A stretch of DNA of 64,000 bases from Hoeflea_A sp965228435 (lineage in GTDB: Bacteria > Pseudomonadota > Alphaproteobacteria > Rhizobiales > Rhizobiaceae): positions 124,001 through 188,000 of the forward strand of contig OZ245818.1 in NCBI GenBank assembly GCA_965228435.1, in the 5' to 3' direction. The notes below the pieces were generated by a model, which was not told the DNA's origin, searched no databases, and worked only from the letters and a program-made list of their open reading frames with translations. Positions 1-7,813 of this stretch are shown here, in pieces. The translations under genes were made by a program, and so were the position numbers. Every line of letters starts with the position of its first letter. Positions within the stretch are counted from its first letter, which is position 1.

Positions 1-757
1 CACCTTTCGGCTGGCCTGTCGTGCCAGACGTATAGAGAATGTAGAGCGGATCGGTTGCCGCGACCGGAACGCATTCGGTTGTCCTGCCGGCGGCTTTAGC
101 CGCGCGGACAGCCTGGCCATAGTCGATATCGCGCCCGGCTATCAGCTCACAGGTTCTGGTTTGTCGCTGCAGGACAAGGCAGTGGTCGGGCTTGCTGAAA
201 GAAATCTCGATCGCCTCGTCGAGAAGCGGTTTGTATTCGATCACACGGTTTGGCTCGATCCCGCAGGAGGCTGATATGATCATCTTCGGCGCGGCATCGT
301 CGATGCGGGTTGCCAGCTCATTAGCGGCAAAACCGCCGAAAACAACCGAATGAACGGCGCCCAGCCGGGCCGAGGCCAACATGGCGAAGATCGCCTCGGG
401 CACCATCGGCATGTAGATGACCACCCGATCGCCCTTGCCGACGCCGTGATCGCGCATGACCGATGCAAGCGCGCCCACCTCGGCCTGCAGGTCGCTGAAC
501 GAATGGAGTGCCGTCGCGCCGGTCACCGGGCTGTCATAGATCAGCGCCTTGCGGTCGCCATGACCCGCTTCCACGTGCCGGTCGACAGCGTTCCAACAGG
601 TGTTGCAGGTGGCGCCGGCGAACCAGCGGCCATAGGCTCCCGCATGGGGGTCGAAGACCCGGTCAGCGGGCGTGAACCAGTCGATGTCCTCGGCCGCGGA
701 AGCCCAGAAGCCTTCCGGGTCCGCCTGCCAAAGAGAATATGTTTGCGCGTAATTCAT
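1..757 (-). CDS. prpE: Propionyl-CoA synthetase-like acyl-CoA ligase, N-terminal part (cut by window edge)
   Basis: The minus-strand reading frame is open from an ATG at 757 to position 1, giving 252 codons; the rest lies outside the window. The protein begins MNYAQTYSLWQADPEGFW and contains NTCWNAVDRHVEAG, MPMVPEAIFAMLA, GAVHSVVFGGFAANELA, SASCGIEP and finally the AMP-binding signature LYILYTSGTTGQPKG at about residues 238-252. These match the adenylate-forming propionyl/acetyl-CoA synthetase family, closest by eye to PrpE. The family activates a short carboxylate to acyl-CoA via an acyl-adenylate in the cytoplasm. The start overlaps the stop of the upstream SDR (ATGA), so it is the distal gene of the hydantoinase operon. 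The true substrate here may be a carboxylate released by that pathway rather than propionate. Confidence 0.9.
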   Translation of the reverse strand, partial: MNYAQTYSLWQADPEGFWASAAEDIDWFTPADRVFDPHAGAYGRWFAGATCNTCWNAVDRHVEAGHGDRKALIYDSPVTGATALHSFSDLQAEVGALASVMRDHGVGKGDRVVIYMPMVPEAIFAMLASARLGAVHSVVFGGFAANELATRIDDAAPKMIISASCGIEPNRVIEYKPLLDEAIEISFSKPDHCLVLQRQTRTCELIAGRDIDYGQAVRAAKAAGRTTECVPVAATDPLYILYTSGTTGQPKG

Positions 758-1494
758 GAGACCACGTAGTTCAGGCCAAGCCGCCCGCCATCGACATAGA
801 TCGTTTCGCCGGTGACGTAGCTGGATTTCGGCGAGCAGAGAAACGCCACGACATCGCCGATTTCCCGAGCGGAACCTGCGCGGCCAAGCGGCGTGCGGGA
901 CATGGCCATCTTGAAGGCTTCCGGATTGGCGTTGACGCCCGCCATCATCTCCGTGTCGATCGAGCCGGGTCCCACAGCGTTGACGCGAATGTTGTGCTTC
1001 GCCAGTGCCAGCGCGGCCGCCTTGGTTAACTGCATCACGCCACCCTTGGAGGCGCAATAGGCTGGAATGGCCGGGATCGCAACCTGTGCATTTATCGAGG
1101 ACATGTTGACGATAGCACCCTCGATGCCTTTGTCCACCATGGTCCTGGCGGCGCGCTGGGTGGCGACGAACAGGCCACGCAGGTTGACGGCCATGACGGT
1201 GTCGAATGCCGCGAGGTCATAGGTCAGGAAGTCGCCCGGCATCGCGATCCCGGCATTGTTGACCAGTGCAGATACTGGTCCGTACTCGTCCTCGATCCGA
1301 TCGAACATGGCGCCGATGGCTTCCACATCGCCCATGTCGCAGACCATGCCCACTCCATCGCACGAGGCGGCGGCATCGTGGACACTGGTCTTCACATCGG
1401 CCAAAACGACCCTGTAGCCATCCGCCGCCAGCGCTTCTGCGCAGGCAAGACCGATGCCCTGCGCCGCACCGCTGACAAGTGCGATTGGTGCCAT
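754..1494 (-). CDS. SDR family NAD(P)-dependent oxidoreductase
   Basis: This 246-residue classical short-chain dehydrogenase has the cofactor motif SGAAQGIG near residues 8-15, NNAG at about 79-82, the catalytic Ser in NMSSINAQ and the Tyr-Lys pair in YCASKGG. The C-terminal VTGETIYVDGG is typical of FabG-like members. It would oxidise or reduce a hydroxyl/keto group of a small cytosolic metabolite. It sits 3 nt downstream of hyuB and overlaps the ligase start by 4 nt, so it belongs to the same minus-strand operon as the hydantoinase genes. The substrate is not predictable from sequence. Confidence 0.92.
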   Translation of the reverse strand: MAPIALVSGAAQGIGLACAEALAADGYRVVLADVKTSVHDAAASCDGVGMVCDMGDVEAIGAMFDRIEDEYGPVSALVNNAGIAMPGDFLTYDLAAFDTVMAVNLRGLFVATQRAARTMVDKGIEGAIVNMSSINAQVAIPAIPAYCASKGGVMQLTKAAALALAKHNIRVNAVGPGSIDTEMMAGVNANPEAFKMAMSRTPLGRAGSAREIGDVVAFLCSPKSSYVTGETIYVDGGRLGLNYVVS

Positions 1495-1497
1495 GAT

Positions 1498-3144
1498 CTA
1501 CTCCTCAAATCCGTAATCTGTTCGCGCCTGGTCGGCGGTGATGAATCCAGCGGCGATGTCCTGGGCGATAGCATCGCGGTCCCGCGATCTCGGATCTCCA
1601 TAACCGCCGCCACCGGGCAGACACAGCCTAAGCCGCTGCCCGTTTTTGACAAGCTGCCGCCCTTTCGAGCGGAGCCTGGTTCCATCGGCAAGTTCGACCG
1701 CGCCGGCGCCACCGGGCAGCCCCCCGTCGCGCCCGCGCGCCGGGTTTTCAACCCGGTCGAACATCGCGTTGAAGTAGAAATCGTACCCCTCGCGCGGCTC
1801 GATCTCGATCACCTGCCCCAATCCGCCGCGCAAAGCGCCGGCGCCGCCAGAGCCCTCGCGGAGATCCTTGCGCCAGACCGTGATCGGCCCGACATGCTCG
1901 GTCGCCTCGACGCTCATGGTCGAGACCCCGGATGGAAAGGCGGTGGCGCTGAGACCGTCATGGGCAGGACGCGCACCGGTTCCGCCGGAATTGAACATCA
2001 GAACCTCGCGGTTCGGGAGCCCACTCGCCGGATCGGAGGCGCGTGCGGAGATCTGGATGTTCCAGAGAGCGCTGGCGCCTTCCGAGGGCACGGTGTTCGG
2101 CATGGCCTGGTGCAAGGCGCCGAGCACCACATCCGGCACCAGATGCCCCATCACGTGGCGCACCGAAACCGGCGCCGGTCGTCTGGCCGCCAATATGCAG
2201 CCCTCCGGCGCCGTAATACGGAACGGTTCGAGCGAACCGGTGTTGTTCGGCACTTCGGGTGCAATGGCGCATTTGAGCGCATAGCAGGCATAGGCGCGGG
2301 TATAGACCTCGGGGCAGTTGACACCGAACCGGCTCATGCCGGATGTCCCGTCGAAATCGGCGGTCAGTTGGTCGCCGTCGATCCGCAGCGTCACTTCCAT
2401 ATGCACCGGCGCGTCGTAACCATCGACCTGCATCGTCTCGCGATAGGTTCCGGACGGCACTTTGGAAATCGCCTCGAGCGTCGCCCGGCGGCTGGTCTCG
2501 ATGATGAAGTCAGAGAGCGGTTGCAGATCATCGATACCGAACTCGTCCATCATCGCCTGAAGCCGGCGATTGCCTGCCTCATTGCACGCAGCCAGCGAAT
2601 ACATGTCACCCACCGTCTGATCCGGCGTTCGCACATTGGCGCGAATAATGTCGATCAGGAGTGGCTGAACCTCGCCTTTTTCAGCAAATTTGGTGATCGG
2701 GATCAGCAGGCCTTCCTCGAACACCTCGTTGCCGTCGGGACCGAAACCACGCCCGCCGATGTCGACGACATGGGCTGTGCAGGCGAAGTATCCGATGTGC
2801 AAACCCTTGCGGAAGACCGGAGTGACCACGGTGATGTCATGCAGGTGACCGGTACCGAGCCAGGGGTCGTTGGTGACGTAAACGTCTCCTTCGAACGTGT
2901 TTTGCGACCCGATTCTGTCGGCAAAATGGGTGACACTTTCGGCCATGGCGTTGACGTGCCCCGGCGTGCCAGTCACCGCCTGGGCCATCATCCTCCCGTG
3001 GCGGTCGAACAGGCCGGCCGACAGGTCGCCCGCCTCGCGGACGCTTGTCGAAAATGCCGTTCGGATCAGGGTGGTGGCCTGCTCTTCCACCACGGCAATC
3101 AAACGGCTCCACATGATCTGATGGTCAATGGCTGTCGAGCTCAT
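1498..3144 (-). CDS. hyuB: Hydantoinase/oxoprolinase subunit B (HyuB family)
   Basis: The 548-residue protein is full length for the hydantoinase B / N-methylhydantoinase B family. Recognisable segments are the N-terminal RHGRMMAQAVTGTPGHVNAM, NDPWLGTGHLHDITVV, VVDIGGRGFGPD, FDGTSGMSRFGVN and the C-terminal LPGGGGYGDP. With HyuA it forms a complex that uses ATP to open cyclic amides such as 5-oxoproline or N-methylhydantoin. The exact cyclic substrate of this pair is unknown. The gap to hyuA is 3 nt. In this cluster the neighbours suggest a sulfur-containing or amino-acid-derived ring compound, which is inference. Confidence 0.93.
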   Translation of the reverse strand: MSSTAIDHQIMWSRLIAVVEEQATTLIRTAFSTSVREAGDLSAGLFDRHGRMMAQAVTGTPGHVNAMAESVTHFADRIGSQNTFEGDVYVTNDPWLGTGHLHDITVVTPVFRKGLHIGYFACTAHVVDIGGRGFGPDGNEVFEEGLLIPITKFAEKGEVQPLLIDIIRANVRTPDQTVGDMYSLAACNEAGNRRLQAMMDEFGIDDLQPLSDFIIETSRRATLEAISKVPSGTYRETMQVDGYDAPVHMEVTLRIDGDQLTADFDGTSGMSRFGVNCPEVYTRAYACYALKCAIAPEVPNNTGSLEPFRITAPEGCILAARRPAPVSVRHVMGHLVPDVVLGALHQAMPNTVPSEGASALWNIQISARASDPASGLPNREVLMFNSGGTGARPAHDGLSATAFPSGVSTMSVEATEHVGPITVWRKDLREGSGGAGALRGGLGQVIEIEPREGYDFYFNAMFDRVENPARGRDGGLPGGAGAVELADGTRLRSKGRQLVKNGQRLRLCLPGGGGYGDPRSRDRDAIAQDIAAGFITADQARTDYGFEE

Positions 3145-3147
3145 CGC

Positions 3148-5223
3148 TCAGGCCTCCTTTGCCAGAAGAAGCAAACTGCCGTCGCCCTGCCCTACGGCGC
3201 GGAATGCGCTGGTGACGATGGTGGACGTCTCGGATTCGACGATGATCGCCGGGCCCTCGACGACGCGACCCGGAGACATGTCCGACCGCTCGACCTCGCG
3301 GGCTTCAACCTCCGCCCGCAGCGCGGCATCGAAAAACCACCTGTGGCGGACGGCGGTTGCATCCGTGCCGTTCTTGTGTCGATCGACACGCTCGACCTCT
3401 GGCAGCATGGTCGAGACCGTGAGCAGCCAGTTGGTCACTTCCACGGACAGACCTTCTATCGTCCGTCCAAACAGCGTGCGATAGGCGTCCTCAAAAGCGG
3501 CCAGGATCATGTCCACATCGGTTTCTGCAAACTCCTTGTGAGGCAGCACCACCGGAATCTCCCAGCCCTGGCCGGAGTAGCGCATTTGCGCGGTCAGCCG
3601 GATTTCGGTGTTAGCACCTCCGGCGCCCTCATCGACGAAAGCTCGCGCTTCGGCTTCCATTTCGGTCAGCGCCGCGTTGACGGCCTTGGCGTCGAATGTG
3701 TCCATTCGCTGGAACAATCCGCGCGTCGCCTCGAAACTGAAGGGCGCCTTCAAGAAGCCGATGGCCGAGCCAACACCGGCCCCGGGCGGGACGATCAGGG
3801 CGCCGATACCCAGTTTTTCGCAGAGCCTGCAGGCATGCAGTGGCGCACCTCCGCCGAAGGCGATCATGGTGAAATGCTCGATGTCACGGCCGTTTTCGAC
3901 CGTGTGAACCCGAGCCGCGTTGGCCATGTTCTCGTCCACCAGCTCGGTGATTCCAAAGGCTGCGTCCCGAGCCGGGAGCGCAAGCTTGTCCGCCGCGCGC
4001 GCCGAGTTTTCGGGATGAAGCCTGATCGAGCCGCCGGCGAAGTTGTCGGGATCGAGCCGGCCGAGCAGCAGGTTGGCGTCCGTGACCGTCGGCTCCTCGC
4101 CGCCACGCCCGTAACAGGCAGGTCCCGGTTCCGAAGCTGCCGAACGCGGGCCGACCTGCAGGCGGCCCATCGTGTCCACCGAGGCGATAGACCCCCCGCC
4201 GGCGCCGATTTCGACCATCTCGACGACCGGAGTCGACACTGTCATGCCGGAACCCTTCTTGAACCGGTAGGTGCGGGCCACCTCAAACGTGTTTGCCGTC
4301 TTCGGTGCGCCGTCTTCGATCAGGCAGATCTTGGCCGTCGTACCACCCATGTCAAAGCTCAGAACCTTGTCCAGGCCGTGGGCCCGGGCAAAATCGGCGG
4401 CGAAAATTGCACCGCCCGCGGGTCCCGATTCCAAAAGGCGAACCGGTTGTTCAGCGGCGGTTTCGACCGTGATGAGGCCGCCGCCCGAGTGCAGCATGAA
4501 GACCGGCGCATCAACGCCGGTTTCACGCAGCCGTGCCACGAGACGGCCCAGGTAGTCGGCCACCTGCGGCTGGACATAGGCATTGGCGATCACCGTATTG
4601 AAGCGCGGCAGTTCGCGCATCTGCGGGGAAATCACCGACGACAGCGAAATCGACAATTCGGGCAACGCCGCCCGCAAGGCGTTGCCAACCGAGACTTCAT
4701 GGGCATCGTTGGCATAGGCGTGCATCAGTCCGACAGCGACCGATTGGAACCCGCCTTCCCGCACCCGCTCCACCAAAGCCGCGACCTCGGCCGGATCAAG
4801 GGATAACAACACCTCGCCTCCCGGGCCCATGCGCTCGTTGAGCGTGAACCGGTCTTCCCGCGGTACGAGCGGCTTGGGCAGGTTCAGATTGAGGTCGTAC
4901 TGCTCGAACCGGTTTTCCGAGCGCATCTCGATCACGTCCCGAAACCCTTCAGTGGTGATGAAAGCGGTCTTCGCCCCGCGTCGCTCGATGAGCGAATTGG
5001 TCACCAGCGTGGTCCCGTGGATTACCTGACCGATCGCGCCCAATCCAATTCCGGCCTGTTCTGCGGCCTTGGCAATTCCGTCCAGGATCGCCTGTTCCGG
5101 CTGGCTGTAGTTGGTCAGCACCTTGCAGGTCGCAAGGCCACCCGGATGCTGCAAGGCGACATCCGTGAAGGTTCCGCCGATGTCCACCCCGACGCGGATA
5201 TTGTTCTGGTTCGACACGTTCAT
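3148..5223 (-). CDS. hyuA: Hydantoinase/oxoprolinase subunit A (HyuA family)
   Basis: The frame stays open to 5364, but the start is placed at the ATG at 5223 because the product then begins MNVSNQNNIRVGVDIGGTFT and the ATG overlaps the stop of the upstream oxidase (ATGA). The 691-residue protein has the actin-like ATPase motifs DIGGTFTDV (residue 14 on) and DMGGTTAKICLI, plus ESGPAGGAIFA and the glycine-rich GAGGGSIA. This is the ATP-hydrolysing subunit of hydantoinase/5-oxoprolinase complexes and would pair with the HyuB encoded 3 nt downstream. The size matches the family norm of about 680-700 residues. Confidence 0.94.
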   Translation of the reverse strand: MNVSNQNNIRVGVDIGGTFTDVALQHPGGLATCKVLTNYSQPEQAILDGIAKAAEQAGIGLGAIGQVIHGTTLVTNSLIERRGAKTAFITTEGFRDVIEMRSENRFEQYDLNLNLPKPLVPREDRFTLNERMGPGGEVLLSLDPAEVAALVERVREGGFQSVAVGLMHAYANDAHEVSVGNALRAALPELSISLSSVISPQMRELPRFNTVIANAYVQPQVADYLGRLVARLRETGVDAPVFMLHSGGGLITVETAAEQPVRLLESGPAGGAIFAADFARAHGLDKVLSFDMGGTTAKICLIEDGAPKTANTFEVARTYRFKKGSGMTVSTPVVEMVEIGAGGGSIASVDTMGRLQVGPRSAASEPGPACYGRGGEEPTVTDANLLLGRLDPDNFAGGSIRLHPENSARAADKLALPARDAAFGITELVDENMANAARVHTVENGRDIEHFTMIAFGGGAPLHACRLCEKLGIGALIVPPGAGVGSAIGFLKAPFSFEATRGLFQRMDTFDAKAVNAALTEMEAEARAFVDEGAGGANTEIRLTAQMRYSGQGWEIPVVLPHKEFAETDVDMILAAFEDAYRTLFGRTIEGLSVEVTNWLLTVSTMLPEVERVDRHKNGTDATAVRHRWFFDAALRAEVEAREVERSDMSPGRVVEGPAIIVESETSTIVTSAFRAVGQGDGSLLLLAKEA

Positions 5224-6494
5224 AGACTTTTGAGGACCTGATTGGCCGTAAAGGCGGTCTGGTAAAGGCGGGACATCAGGGGTGCTGTCGGCACAGTCCT
5301 GATTTCGGTGATCGGCAATGGCAGGTCGGCCGGATCCATGCCGGCGATGAGATCCGCCATGCACTCGCCGAAAATCGTGCCCGTGGTGATGCCCCGACCG
5401 TTGTAGCCGATCGCCGTGTAGAGGTTCGGAGCAAGCTGGTAGATGCGCGGCAGGTGATCGGGCGTCATCGCGATCCGCCCGTGCCAGGCTTCCTCGAATT
5501 CGACGGGCCCGAGTTCCGGATAGATGCGGGCCAGCTGCTTTCTGGCCCAGCGCTGCGACAGGCCACGTCCCGCCGCACCAATGACTGTTCCCATGGAACC
5601 GATGACCAGCCGGTCGAAAGCGTCACGGCGAAGGCTGAACATGATCTGACCGGTGTCCCATATACCCTGCCGGCCAGGCAGGATGTGCGACATGTCCGCT
5701 TGCAACGGCTTGGTCGCCAGCTGGAAATAGTGGATGATCGTGAAGACCCGTTTCAGATCCGGCCAAAGCTCGTCCGTATAGGCATTGGTACCGAGCACGA
5801 CATGTTTTGCGCGGACGGTACCGCTGGTGGTCTCGACCACCCATGTCTGCCCGTCACGGCGAAGATTTGTAACCTTGACACCGGTGCTGATCGTGGCCCC
5901 GGCTCCGAGCGCGGAGCGCGCCAAACCGCGACAGTACCCCATCGGGTTGACCGTGCCCGCCCGGTGGTCGAGCAGTCCGCCGTAGAAGACATTGGTACCG
6001 GTTTTCTCGACCATCTTTTCGCGCGAAATCAGATCCACCGGCTCCCCCAGCGCCTGCCACTCGGCGTGACGCGCCTCAAGATCGCGAAGACCGGCCGGTG
6101 AATGCGCCGCGTGGATCGTTCCCGTCCTGGTCACCTCACAACGGATCTGGTGTTTCTCGATCAGCGAAAAGACCTGGGCCGGCCCCTCGCCGAAGCGTTT
6201 GACGAAGCGTGGCCCATAGGTCCTCCCCAATTTCTGCCGTACCGCCGCCGGTGGATGCCAGACGCCGGCATTCACCAGTCCGACATTTCGGCCGGATCCC
6301 CCAAAACCGATCCGCTTCGCTTCGATCACGTGCGCGCCAAAGCCCTTTTCCGAGCAGAACAGTGCCGTCGACAGCCCGGTGAAACCACCTCCAACGATGG
6401 CCACGTCGGTCTCCACATCGCCGGTCACCCCGTCGGGAACGTCTGGTTCCTCGGCCGAAGCATCCCAGAGAGAGATCGGGTCGTCTTGTCGCAT
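5220..6494 (-). CDS. FAD-dependent oxidoreductase, D-amino-acid/glycine oxidase (DAO) family
   Basis: The 424-residue protein has an N-terminal Rossmann FAD site, ETDVAIVGGGFTGLS with GxGxxG at residues 35-40, and the C-terminal DAO-family segment AWHGRIAMTPDHLPRI followed by YTAIGYNGRGITTGT. These enzymes oxidise primary or secondary amines (gamma-glutamylputrescine, sarcosine, D-amino acids) to imines with release of H2O2 or electron transfer. No signal peptide is present, so it is cytoplasmic or membrane-peripheral. It is the first gene of the minus-strand operon oxidase-hyuA-hyuB-SDR-ligase. Its start faces the rhodanese gene across a 129-bp divergent promoter carrying a candidate IclR site. 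Confidence 0.9.
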   Translation of the reverse strand: MRQDDPISLWDASAEEPDVPDGVTGDVETDVAIVGGGFTGLSTALFCSEKGFGAHVIEAKRIGFGGSGRNVGLVNAGVWHPPAAVRQKLGRTYGPRFVKRFGEGPAQVFSLIEKHQIRCEVTRTGTIHAAHSPAGLRDLEARHAEWQALGEPVDLISREKMVEKTGTNVFYGGLLDHRAGTVNPMGYCRGLARSALGAGATISTGVKVTNLRRDGQTWVVETTSGTVRAKHVVLGTNAYTDELWPDLKRVFTIIHYFQLATKPLQADMSHILPGRQGIWDTGQIMFSLRRDAFDRLVIGSMGTVIGAAGRGLSQRWARKQLARIYPELGPVEFEEAWHGRIAMTPDHLPRIYQLAPNLYTAIGYNGRGITTGTIFGECMADLIAGMDPADLPLPITEIRTVPTAPLMSRLYQTAFTANQVLKSL

Positions 6495-6598
6495 GGGCCG
6501 GTGTGTCCCCGTTGGCTGGAAGAAGCGAACCCTGCGCAGGTTGCCTCAGTCTCTACAGGTTGCAACGGACTGGCCGTTGTGTCAATATACGAAAAGCT

Positions 6599-6617
6599 TG
6601 TTACATATACCGGAACA
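6599..6617. promoter_or_regulatory. Candidate IclR operator A (oxidase/hyu - rhodanese divergent promoter)
   Basis: Read on the minus strand the site is TGTTCCGGTATATGTAACA, an imperfect palindrome with TGTT/AACA ends. It ends 6 bp before the rhodanese ATG and about 105 bp upstream of the oxidase start. The same TGTTCCGnTATA core recurs at 10151, and related TGTTCT elements occur at 7836 and 16353, all within promoters of this cluster that encodes one IclR regulator. The role is inferred from recurrence, not from a known binding site. Confidence 0.45.
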
Positions 6618-6623
6618 ATTTCC

Positions 6624-7025
6624 ATGACTCTGAAGAAAACCGCCAAGCAGATGGTGCAACAGGCCCGTGAGCGCATCGAGGAAATCGATACGGCTGACCT
6701 GATCGGGATGGTTGACGATCCGAATGTGATCATCGTCGATATCCGTGACGTGCGCGAGCGTCAGCGAACCGGCTTCATCCCCGGCAGTTTCCATGCGCCG
6801 CGCGGCATGATCGAGTTCTGGGTCGATCCGGACAGCCCCTACCACAAGGAGGTTTTTGCGCAGCCGGACAAGAAATATGTCTTTCACTGCGCGTCCGGAT
6901 GGCGTTCTGCGCTGACAGTCGCAACCCTGCAGGACATGGGTTTTGAGGCCGCGCATCTCAAGGATGGCTTCGGGTCATGGGAAAAGTTCGGTGGCCCCAT
7001 CGAAAGGGCCGAAAAGAAAGACTGA
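6624..7025 (+). CDS. Single-domain rhodanese (sulfurtransferase)
   Basis: The start is set at the ATG at 6624, giving MTLKKTAKQM and a 133-residue product. Upstream codons in the same open frame overlap the divergent oxidase gene and look non-coding. The rhodanese fold is visible: VIIVDIRDVRERQRTGFIPGSFHAPRG near 36-61, the active-site loop FHCASGWRSA with Cys89, and AAHLKDGFGSW near the end. These proteins carry sulfane sulfur as a cysteine persulfide and move it to thiophilic acceptors. Its place beside a C-S lyase and a persulfide-dioxygenase-like gene suggests handling of sulfur released by substrate breakdown. Confidence 0.9.
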   Translation: MTLKKTAKQMVQQARERIEEIDTADLIGMVDDPNVIIVDIRDVRERQRTGFIPGSFHAPRGMIEFWVDPDSPYHKEVFAQPDKKYVFHCASGWRSALTVATLQDMGFEAAHLKDGFGSWEKFGGPIERAEKKD

Positions 7026-7045
7026 CAGATCGACGGACCCGGACC

Positions 7046-7813
7046 TCAAATCTGGCTCAGTTTCCTTGAAACGCTGTCCGCTGCGTCCTGAACAAGGATC
7101 CCCAGCTGTTTTTCGCCGCCTGGATCCATATTGATATCCGGCAGCGAGATTCCCAGAGCGGCAATCGGCTCGCCGTCCGGCAGCAGCACGGCGGCGCCGA
7201 AGCTCAGGATTCGGTCGCGAAACTCACCCCGGTCAAAGGCATAGCCCCGTTTTCGCGTCTCGGCCATGTCGGCGTCCAATTCGGCCAGGGTGGTCAGTGT
7301 GTTGTCCGTGTACCGTTCGAGATTGCCGTCCAGTTTCTCGCGCATCCGCTTGTAACAATTGGCCAGAATGGCCTTGCCAGTGCCGACGCAATGGATCGGC
7401 GCGCTCCCGCCCACCGGATTCCATGACCGTATCGGCTTCAGACTCTCGACCTTGTCGATATAGACGACCGTCAGCCCCTCCGGTACCGCCAGGTAGATCG
7501 CTTCACCGGTCTCCTGACTGAGGTGGGTCAATTCTGGCGCGGCGACAGCCCGCAGGTTGAGATTCTCGACAAGGGCGCGTCCCACCTGCCAAGTCTTCAG
7601 GGTCGCAGCATAGGTCTTGTTTTCAAGGTGTTTCACATAGCCGAGGGTGGTCAGCGTCTGCAGCAATCGGAACGTGTTCGATTTGGTCAGGTCGAGCTCG
7701 CGCGAAAGCTCGGTCACGCCCTTGCCGCCGCGGGTTGCGGCAAGATTCTCCAAAATTGCGATTCCCTTCGAAAGGGTGGAGTCAACTTTTGGCGCCTTTG
7801 TCGTATCGGTCAT
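7046..7813 (-). CDS. IclR family transcriptional regulator
   Basis: The 255-residue protein has an N-terminal winged helix-turn-helix (LSKGIAILENLAATRGGKGVTELSRELDLTKSNTFRLLQTL, residues about 13-55) and the IclR effector domain (ETGEAIYLAVPEGLTVVYIDKVES, HCVGTGKAILA, GYAFDRGEFRDRILSFGAAV, IAALGISLP). Effector domains of this family bind small carboxylates or aromatic acids. The ATG overlaps the stop of the molybdoenzyme gene (ATGA), so it can be co-transcribed with it. A perfect 7-bp inverted repeat (GTTCTGT-ATA-ACAGAAC) lies just upstream at 7837-7853, and related elements sit at the other cluster promoters, so it is the likely local regulator. Confidence 0.93.
   Translation of the reverse strand: MTDTTKAPKVDSTLSKGIAILENLAATRGGKGVTELSRELDLTKSNTFRLLQTLTTLGYVKHLENKTYAATLKTWQVGRALVENLNLRAVAAPELTHLSQETGEAIYLAVPEGLTVVYIDKVESLKPIRSWNPVGGSAPIHCVGTGKAILANCYKRMREKLDGNLERYTDNTLTTLAELDADMAETRKRGYAFDRGEFRDRILSFGAAVLLPDGEPIAALGISLPDINMDPGGEKQLGILVQDAADSVSRKLSQI

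Noticed and set aside
1378..4806. A 1142-residue plus-strand open frame
   Set aside because: It lies wholly antisense to hyuB and hyuA, which have clear family motifs; its composition (Arg/His/Gln-rich) is that of a reverse-strand shadow of GC-rich coding DNA.
5221..5364. A 47-residue N-terminal extension of HyuA
   Set aside because: It overlaps the end of the oxidase gene, lacks family similarity, and the ATG at 5223 is coupled by an ATGA overlap.
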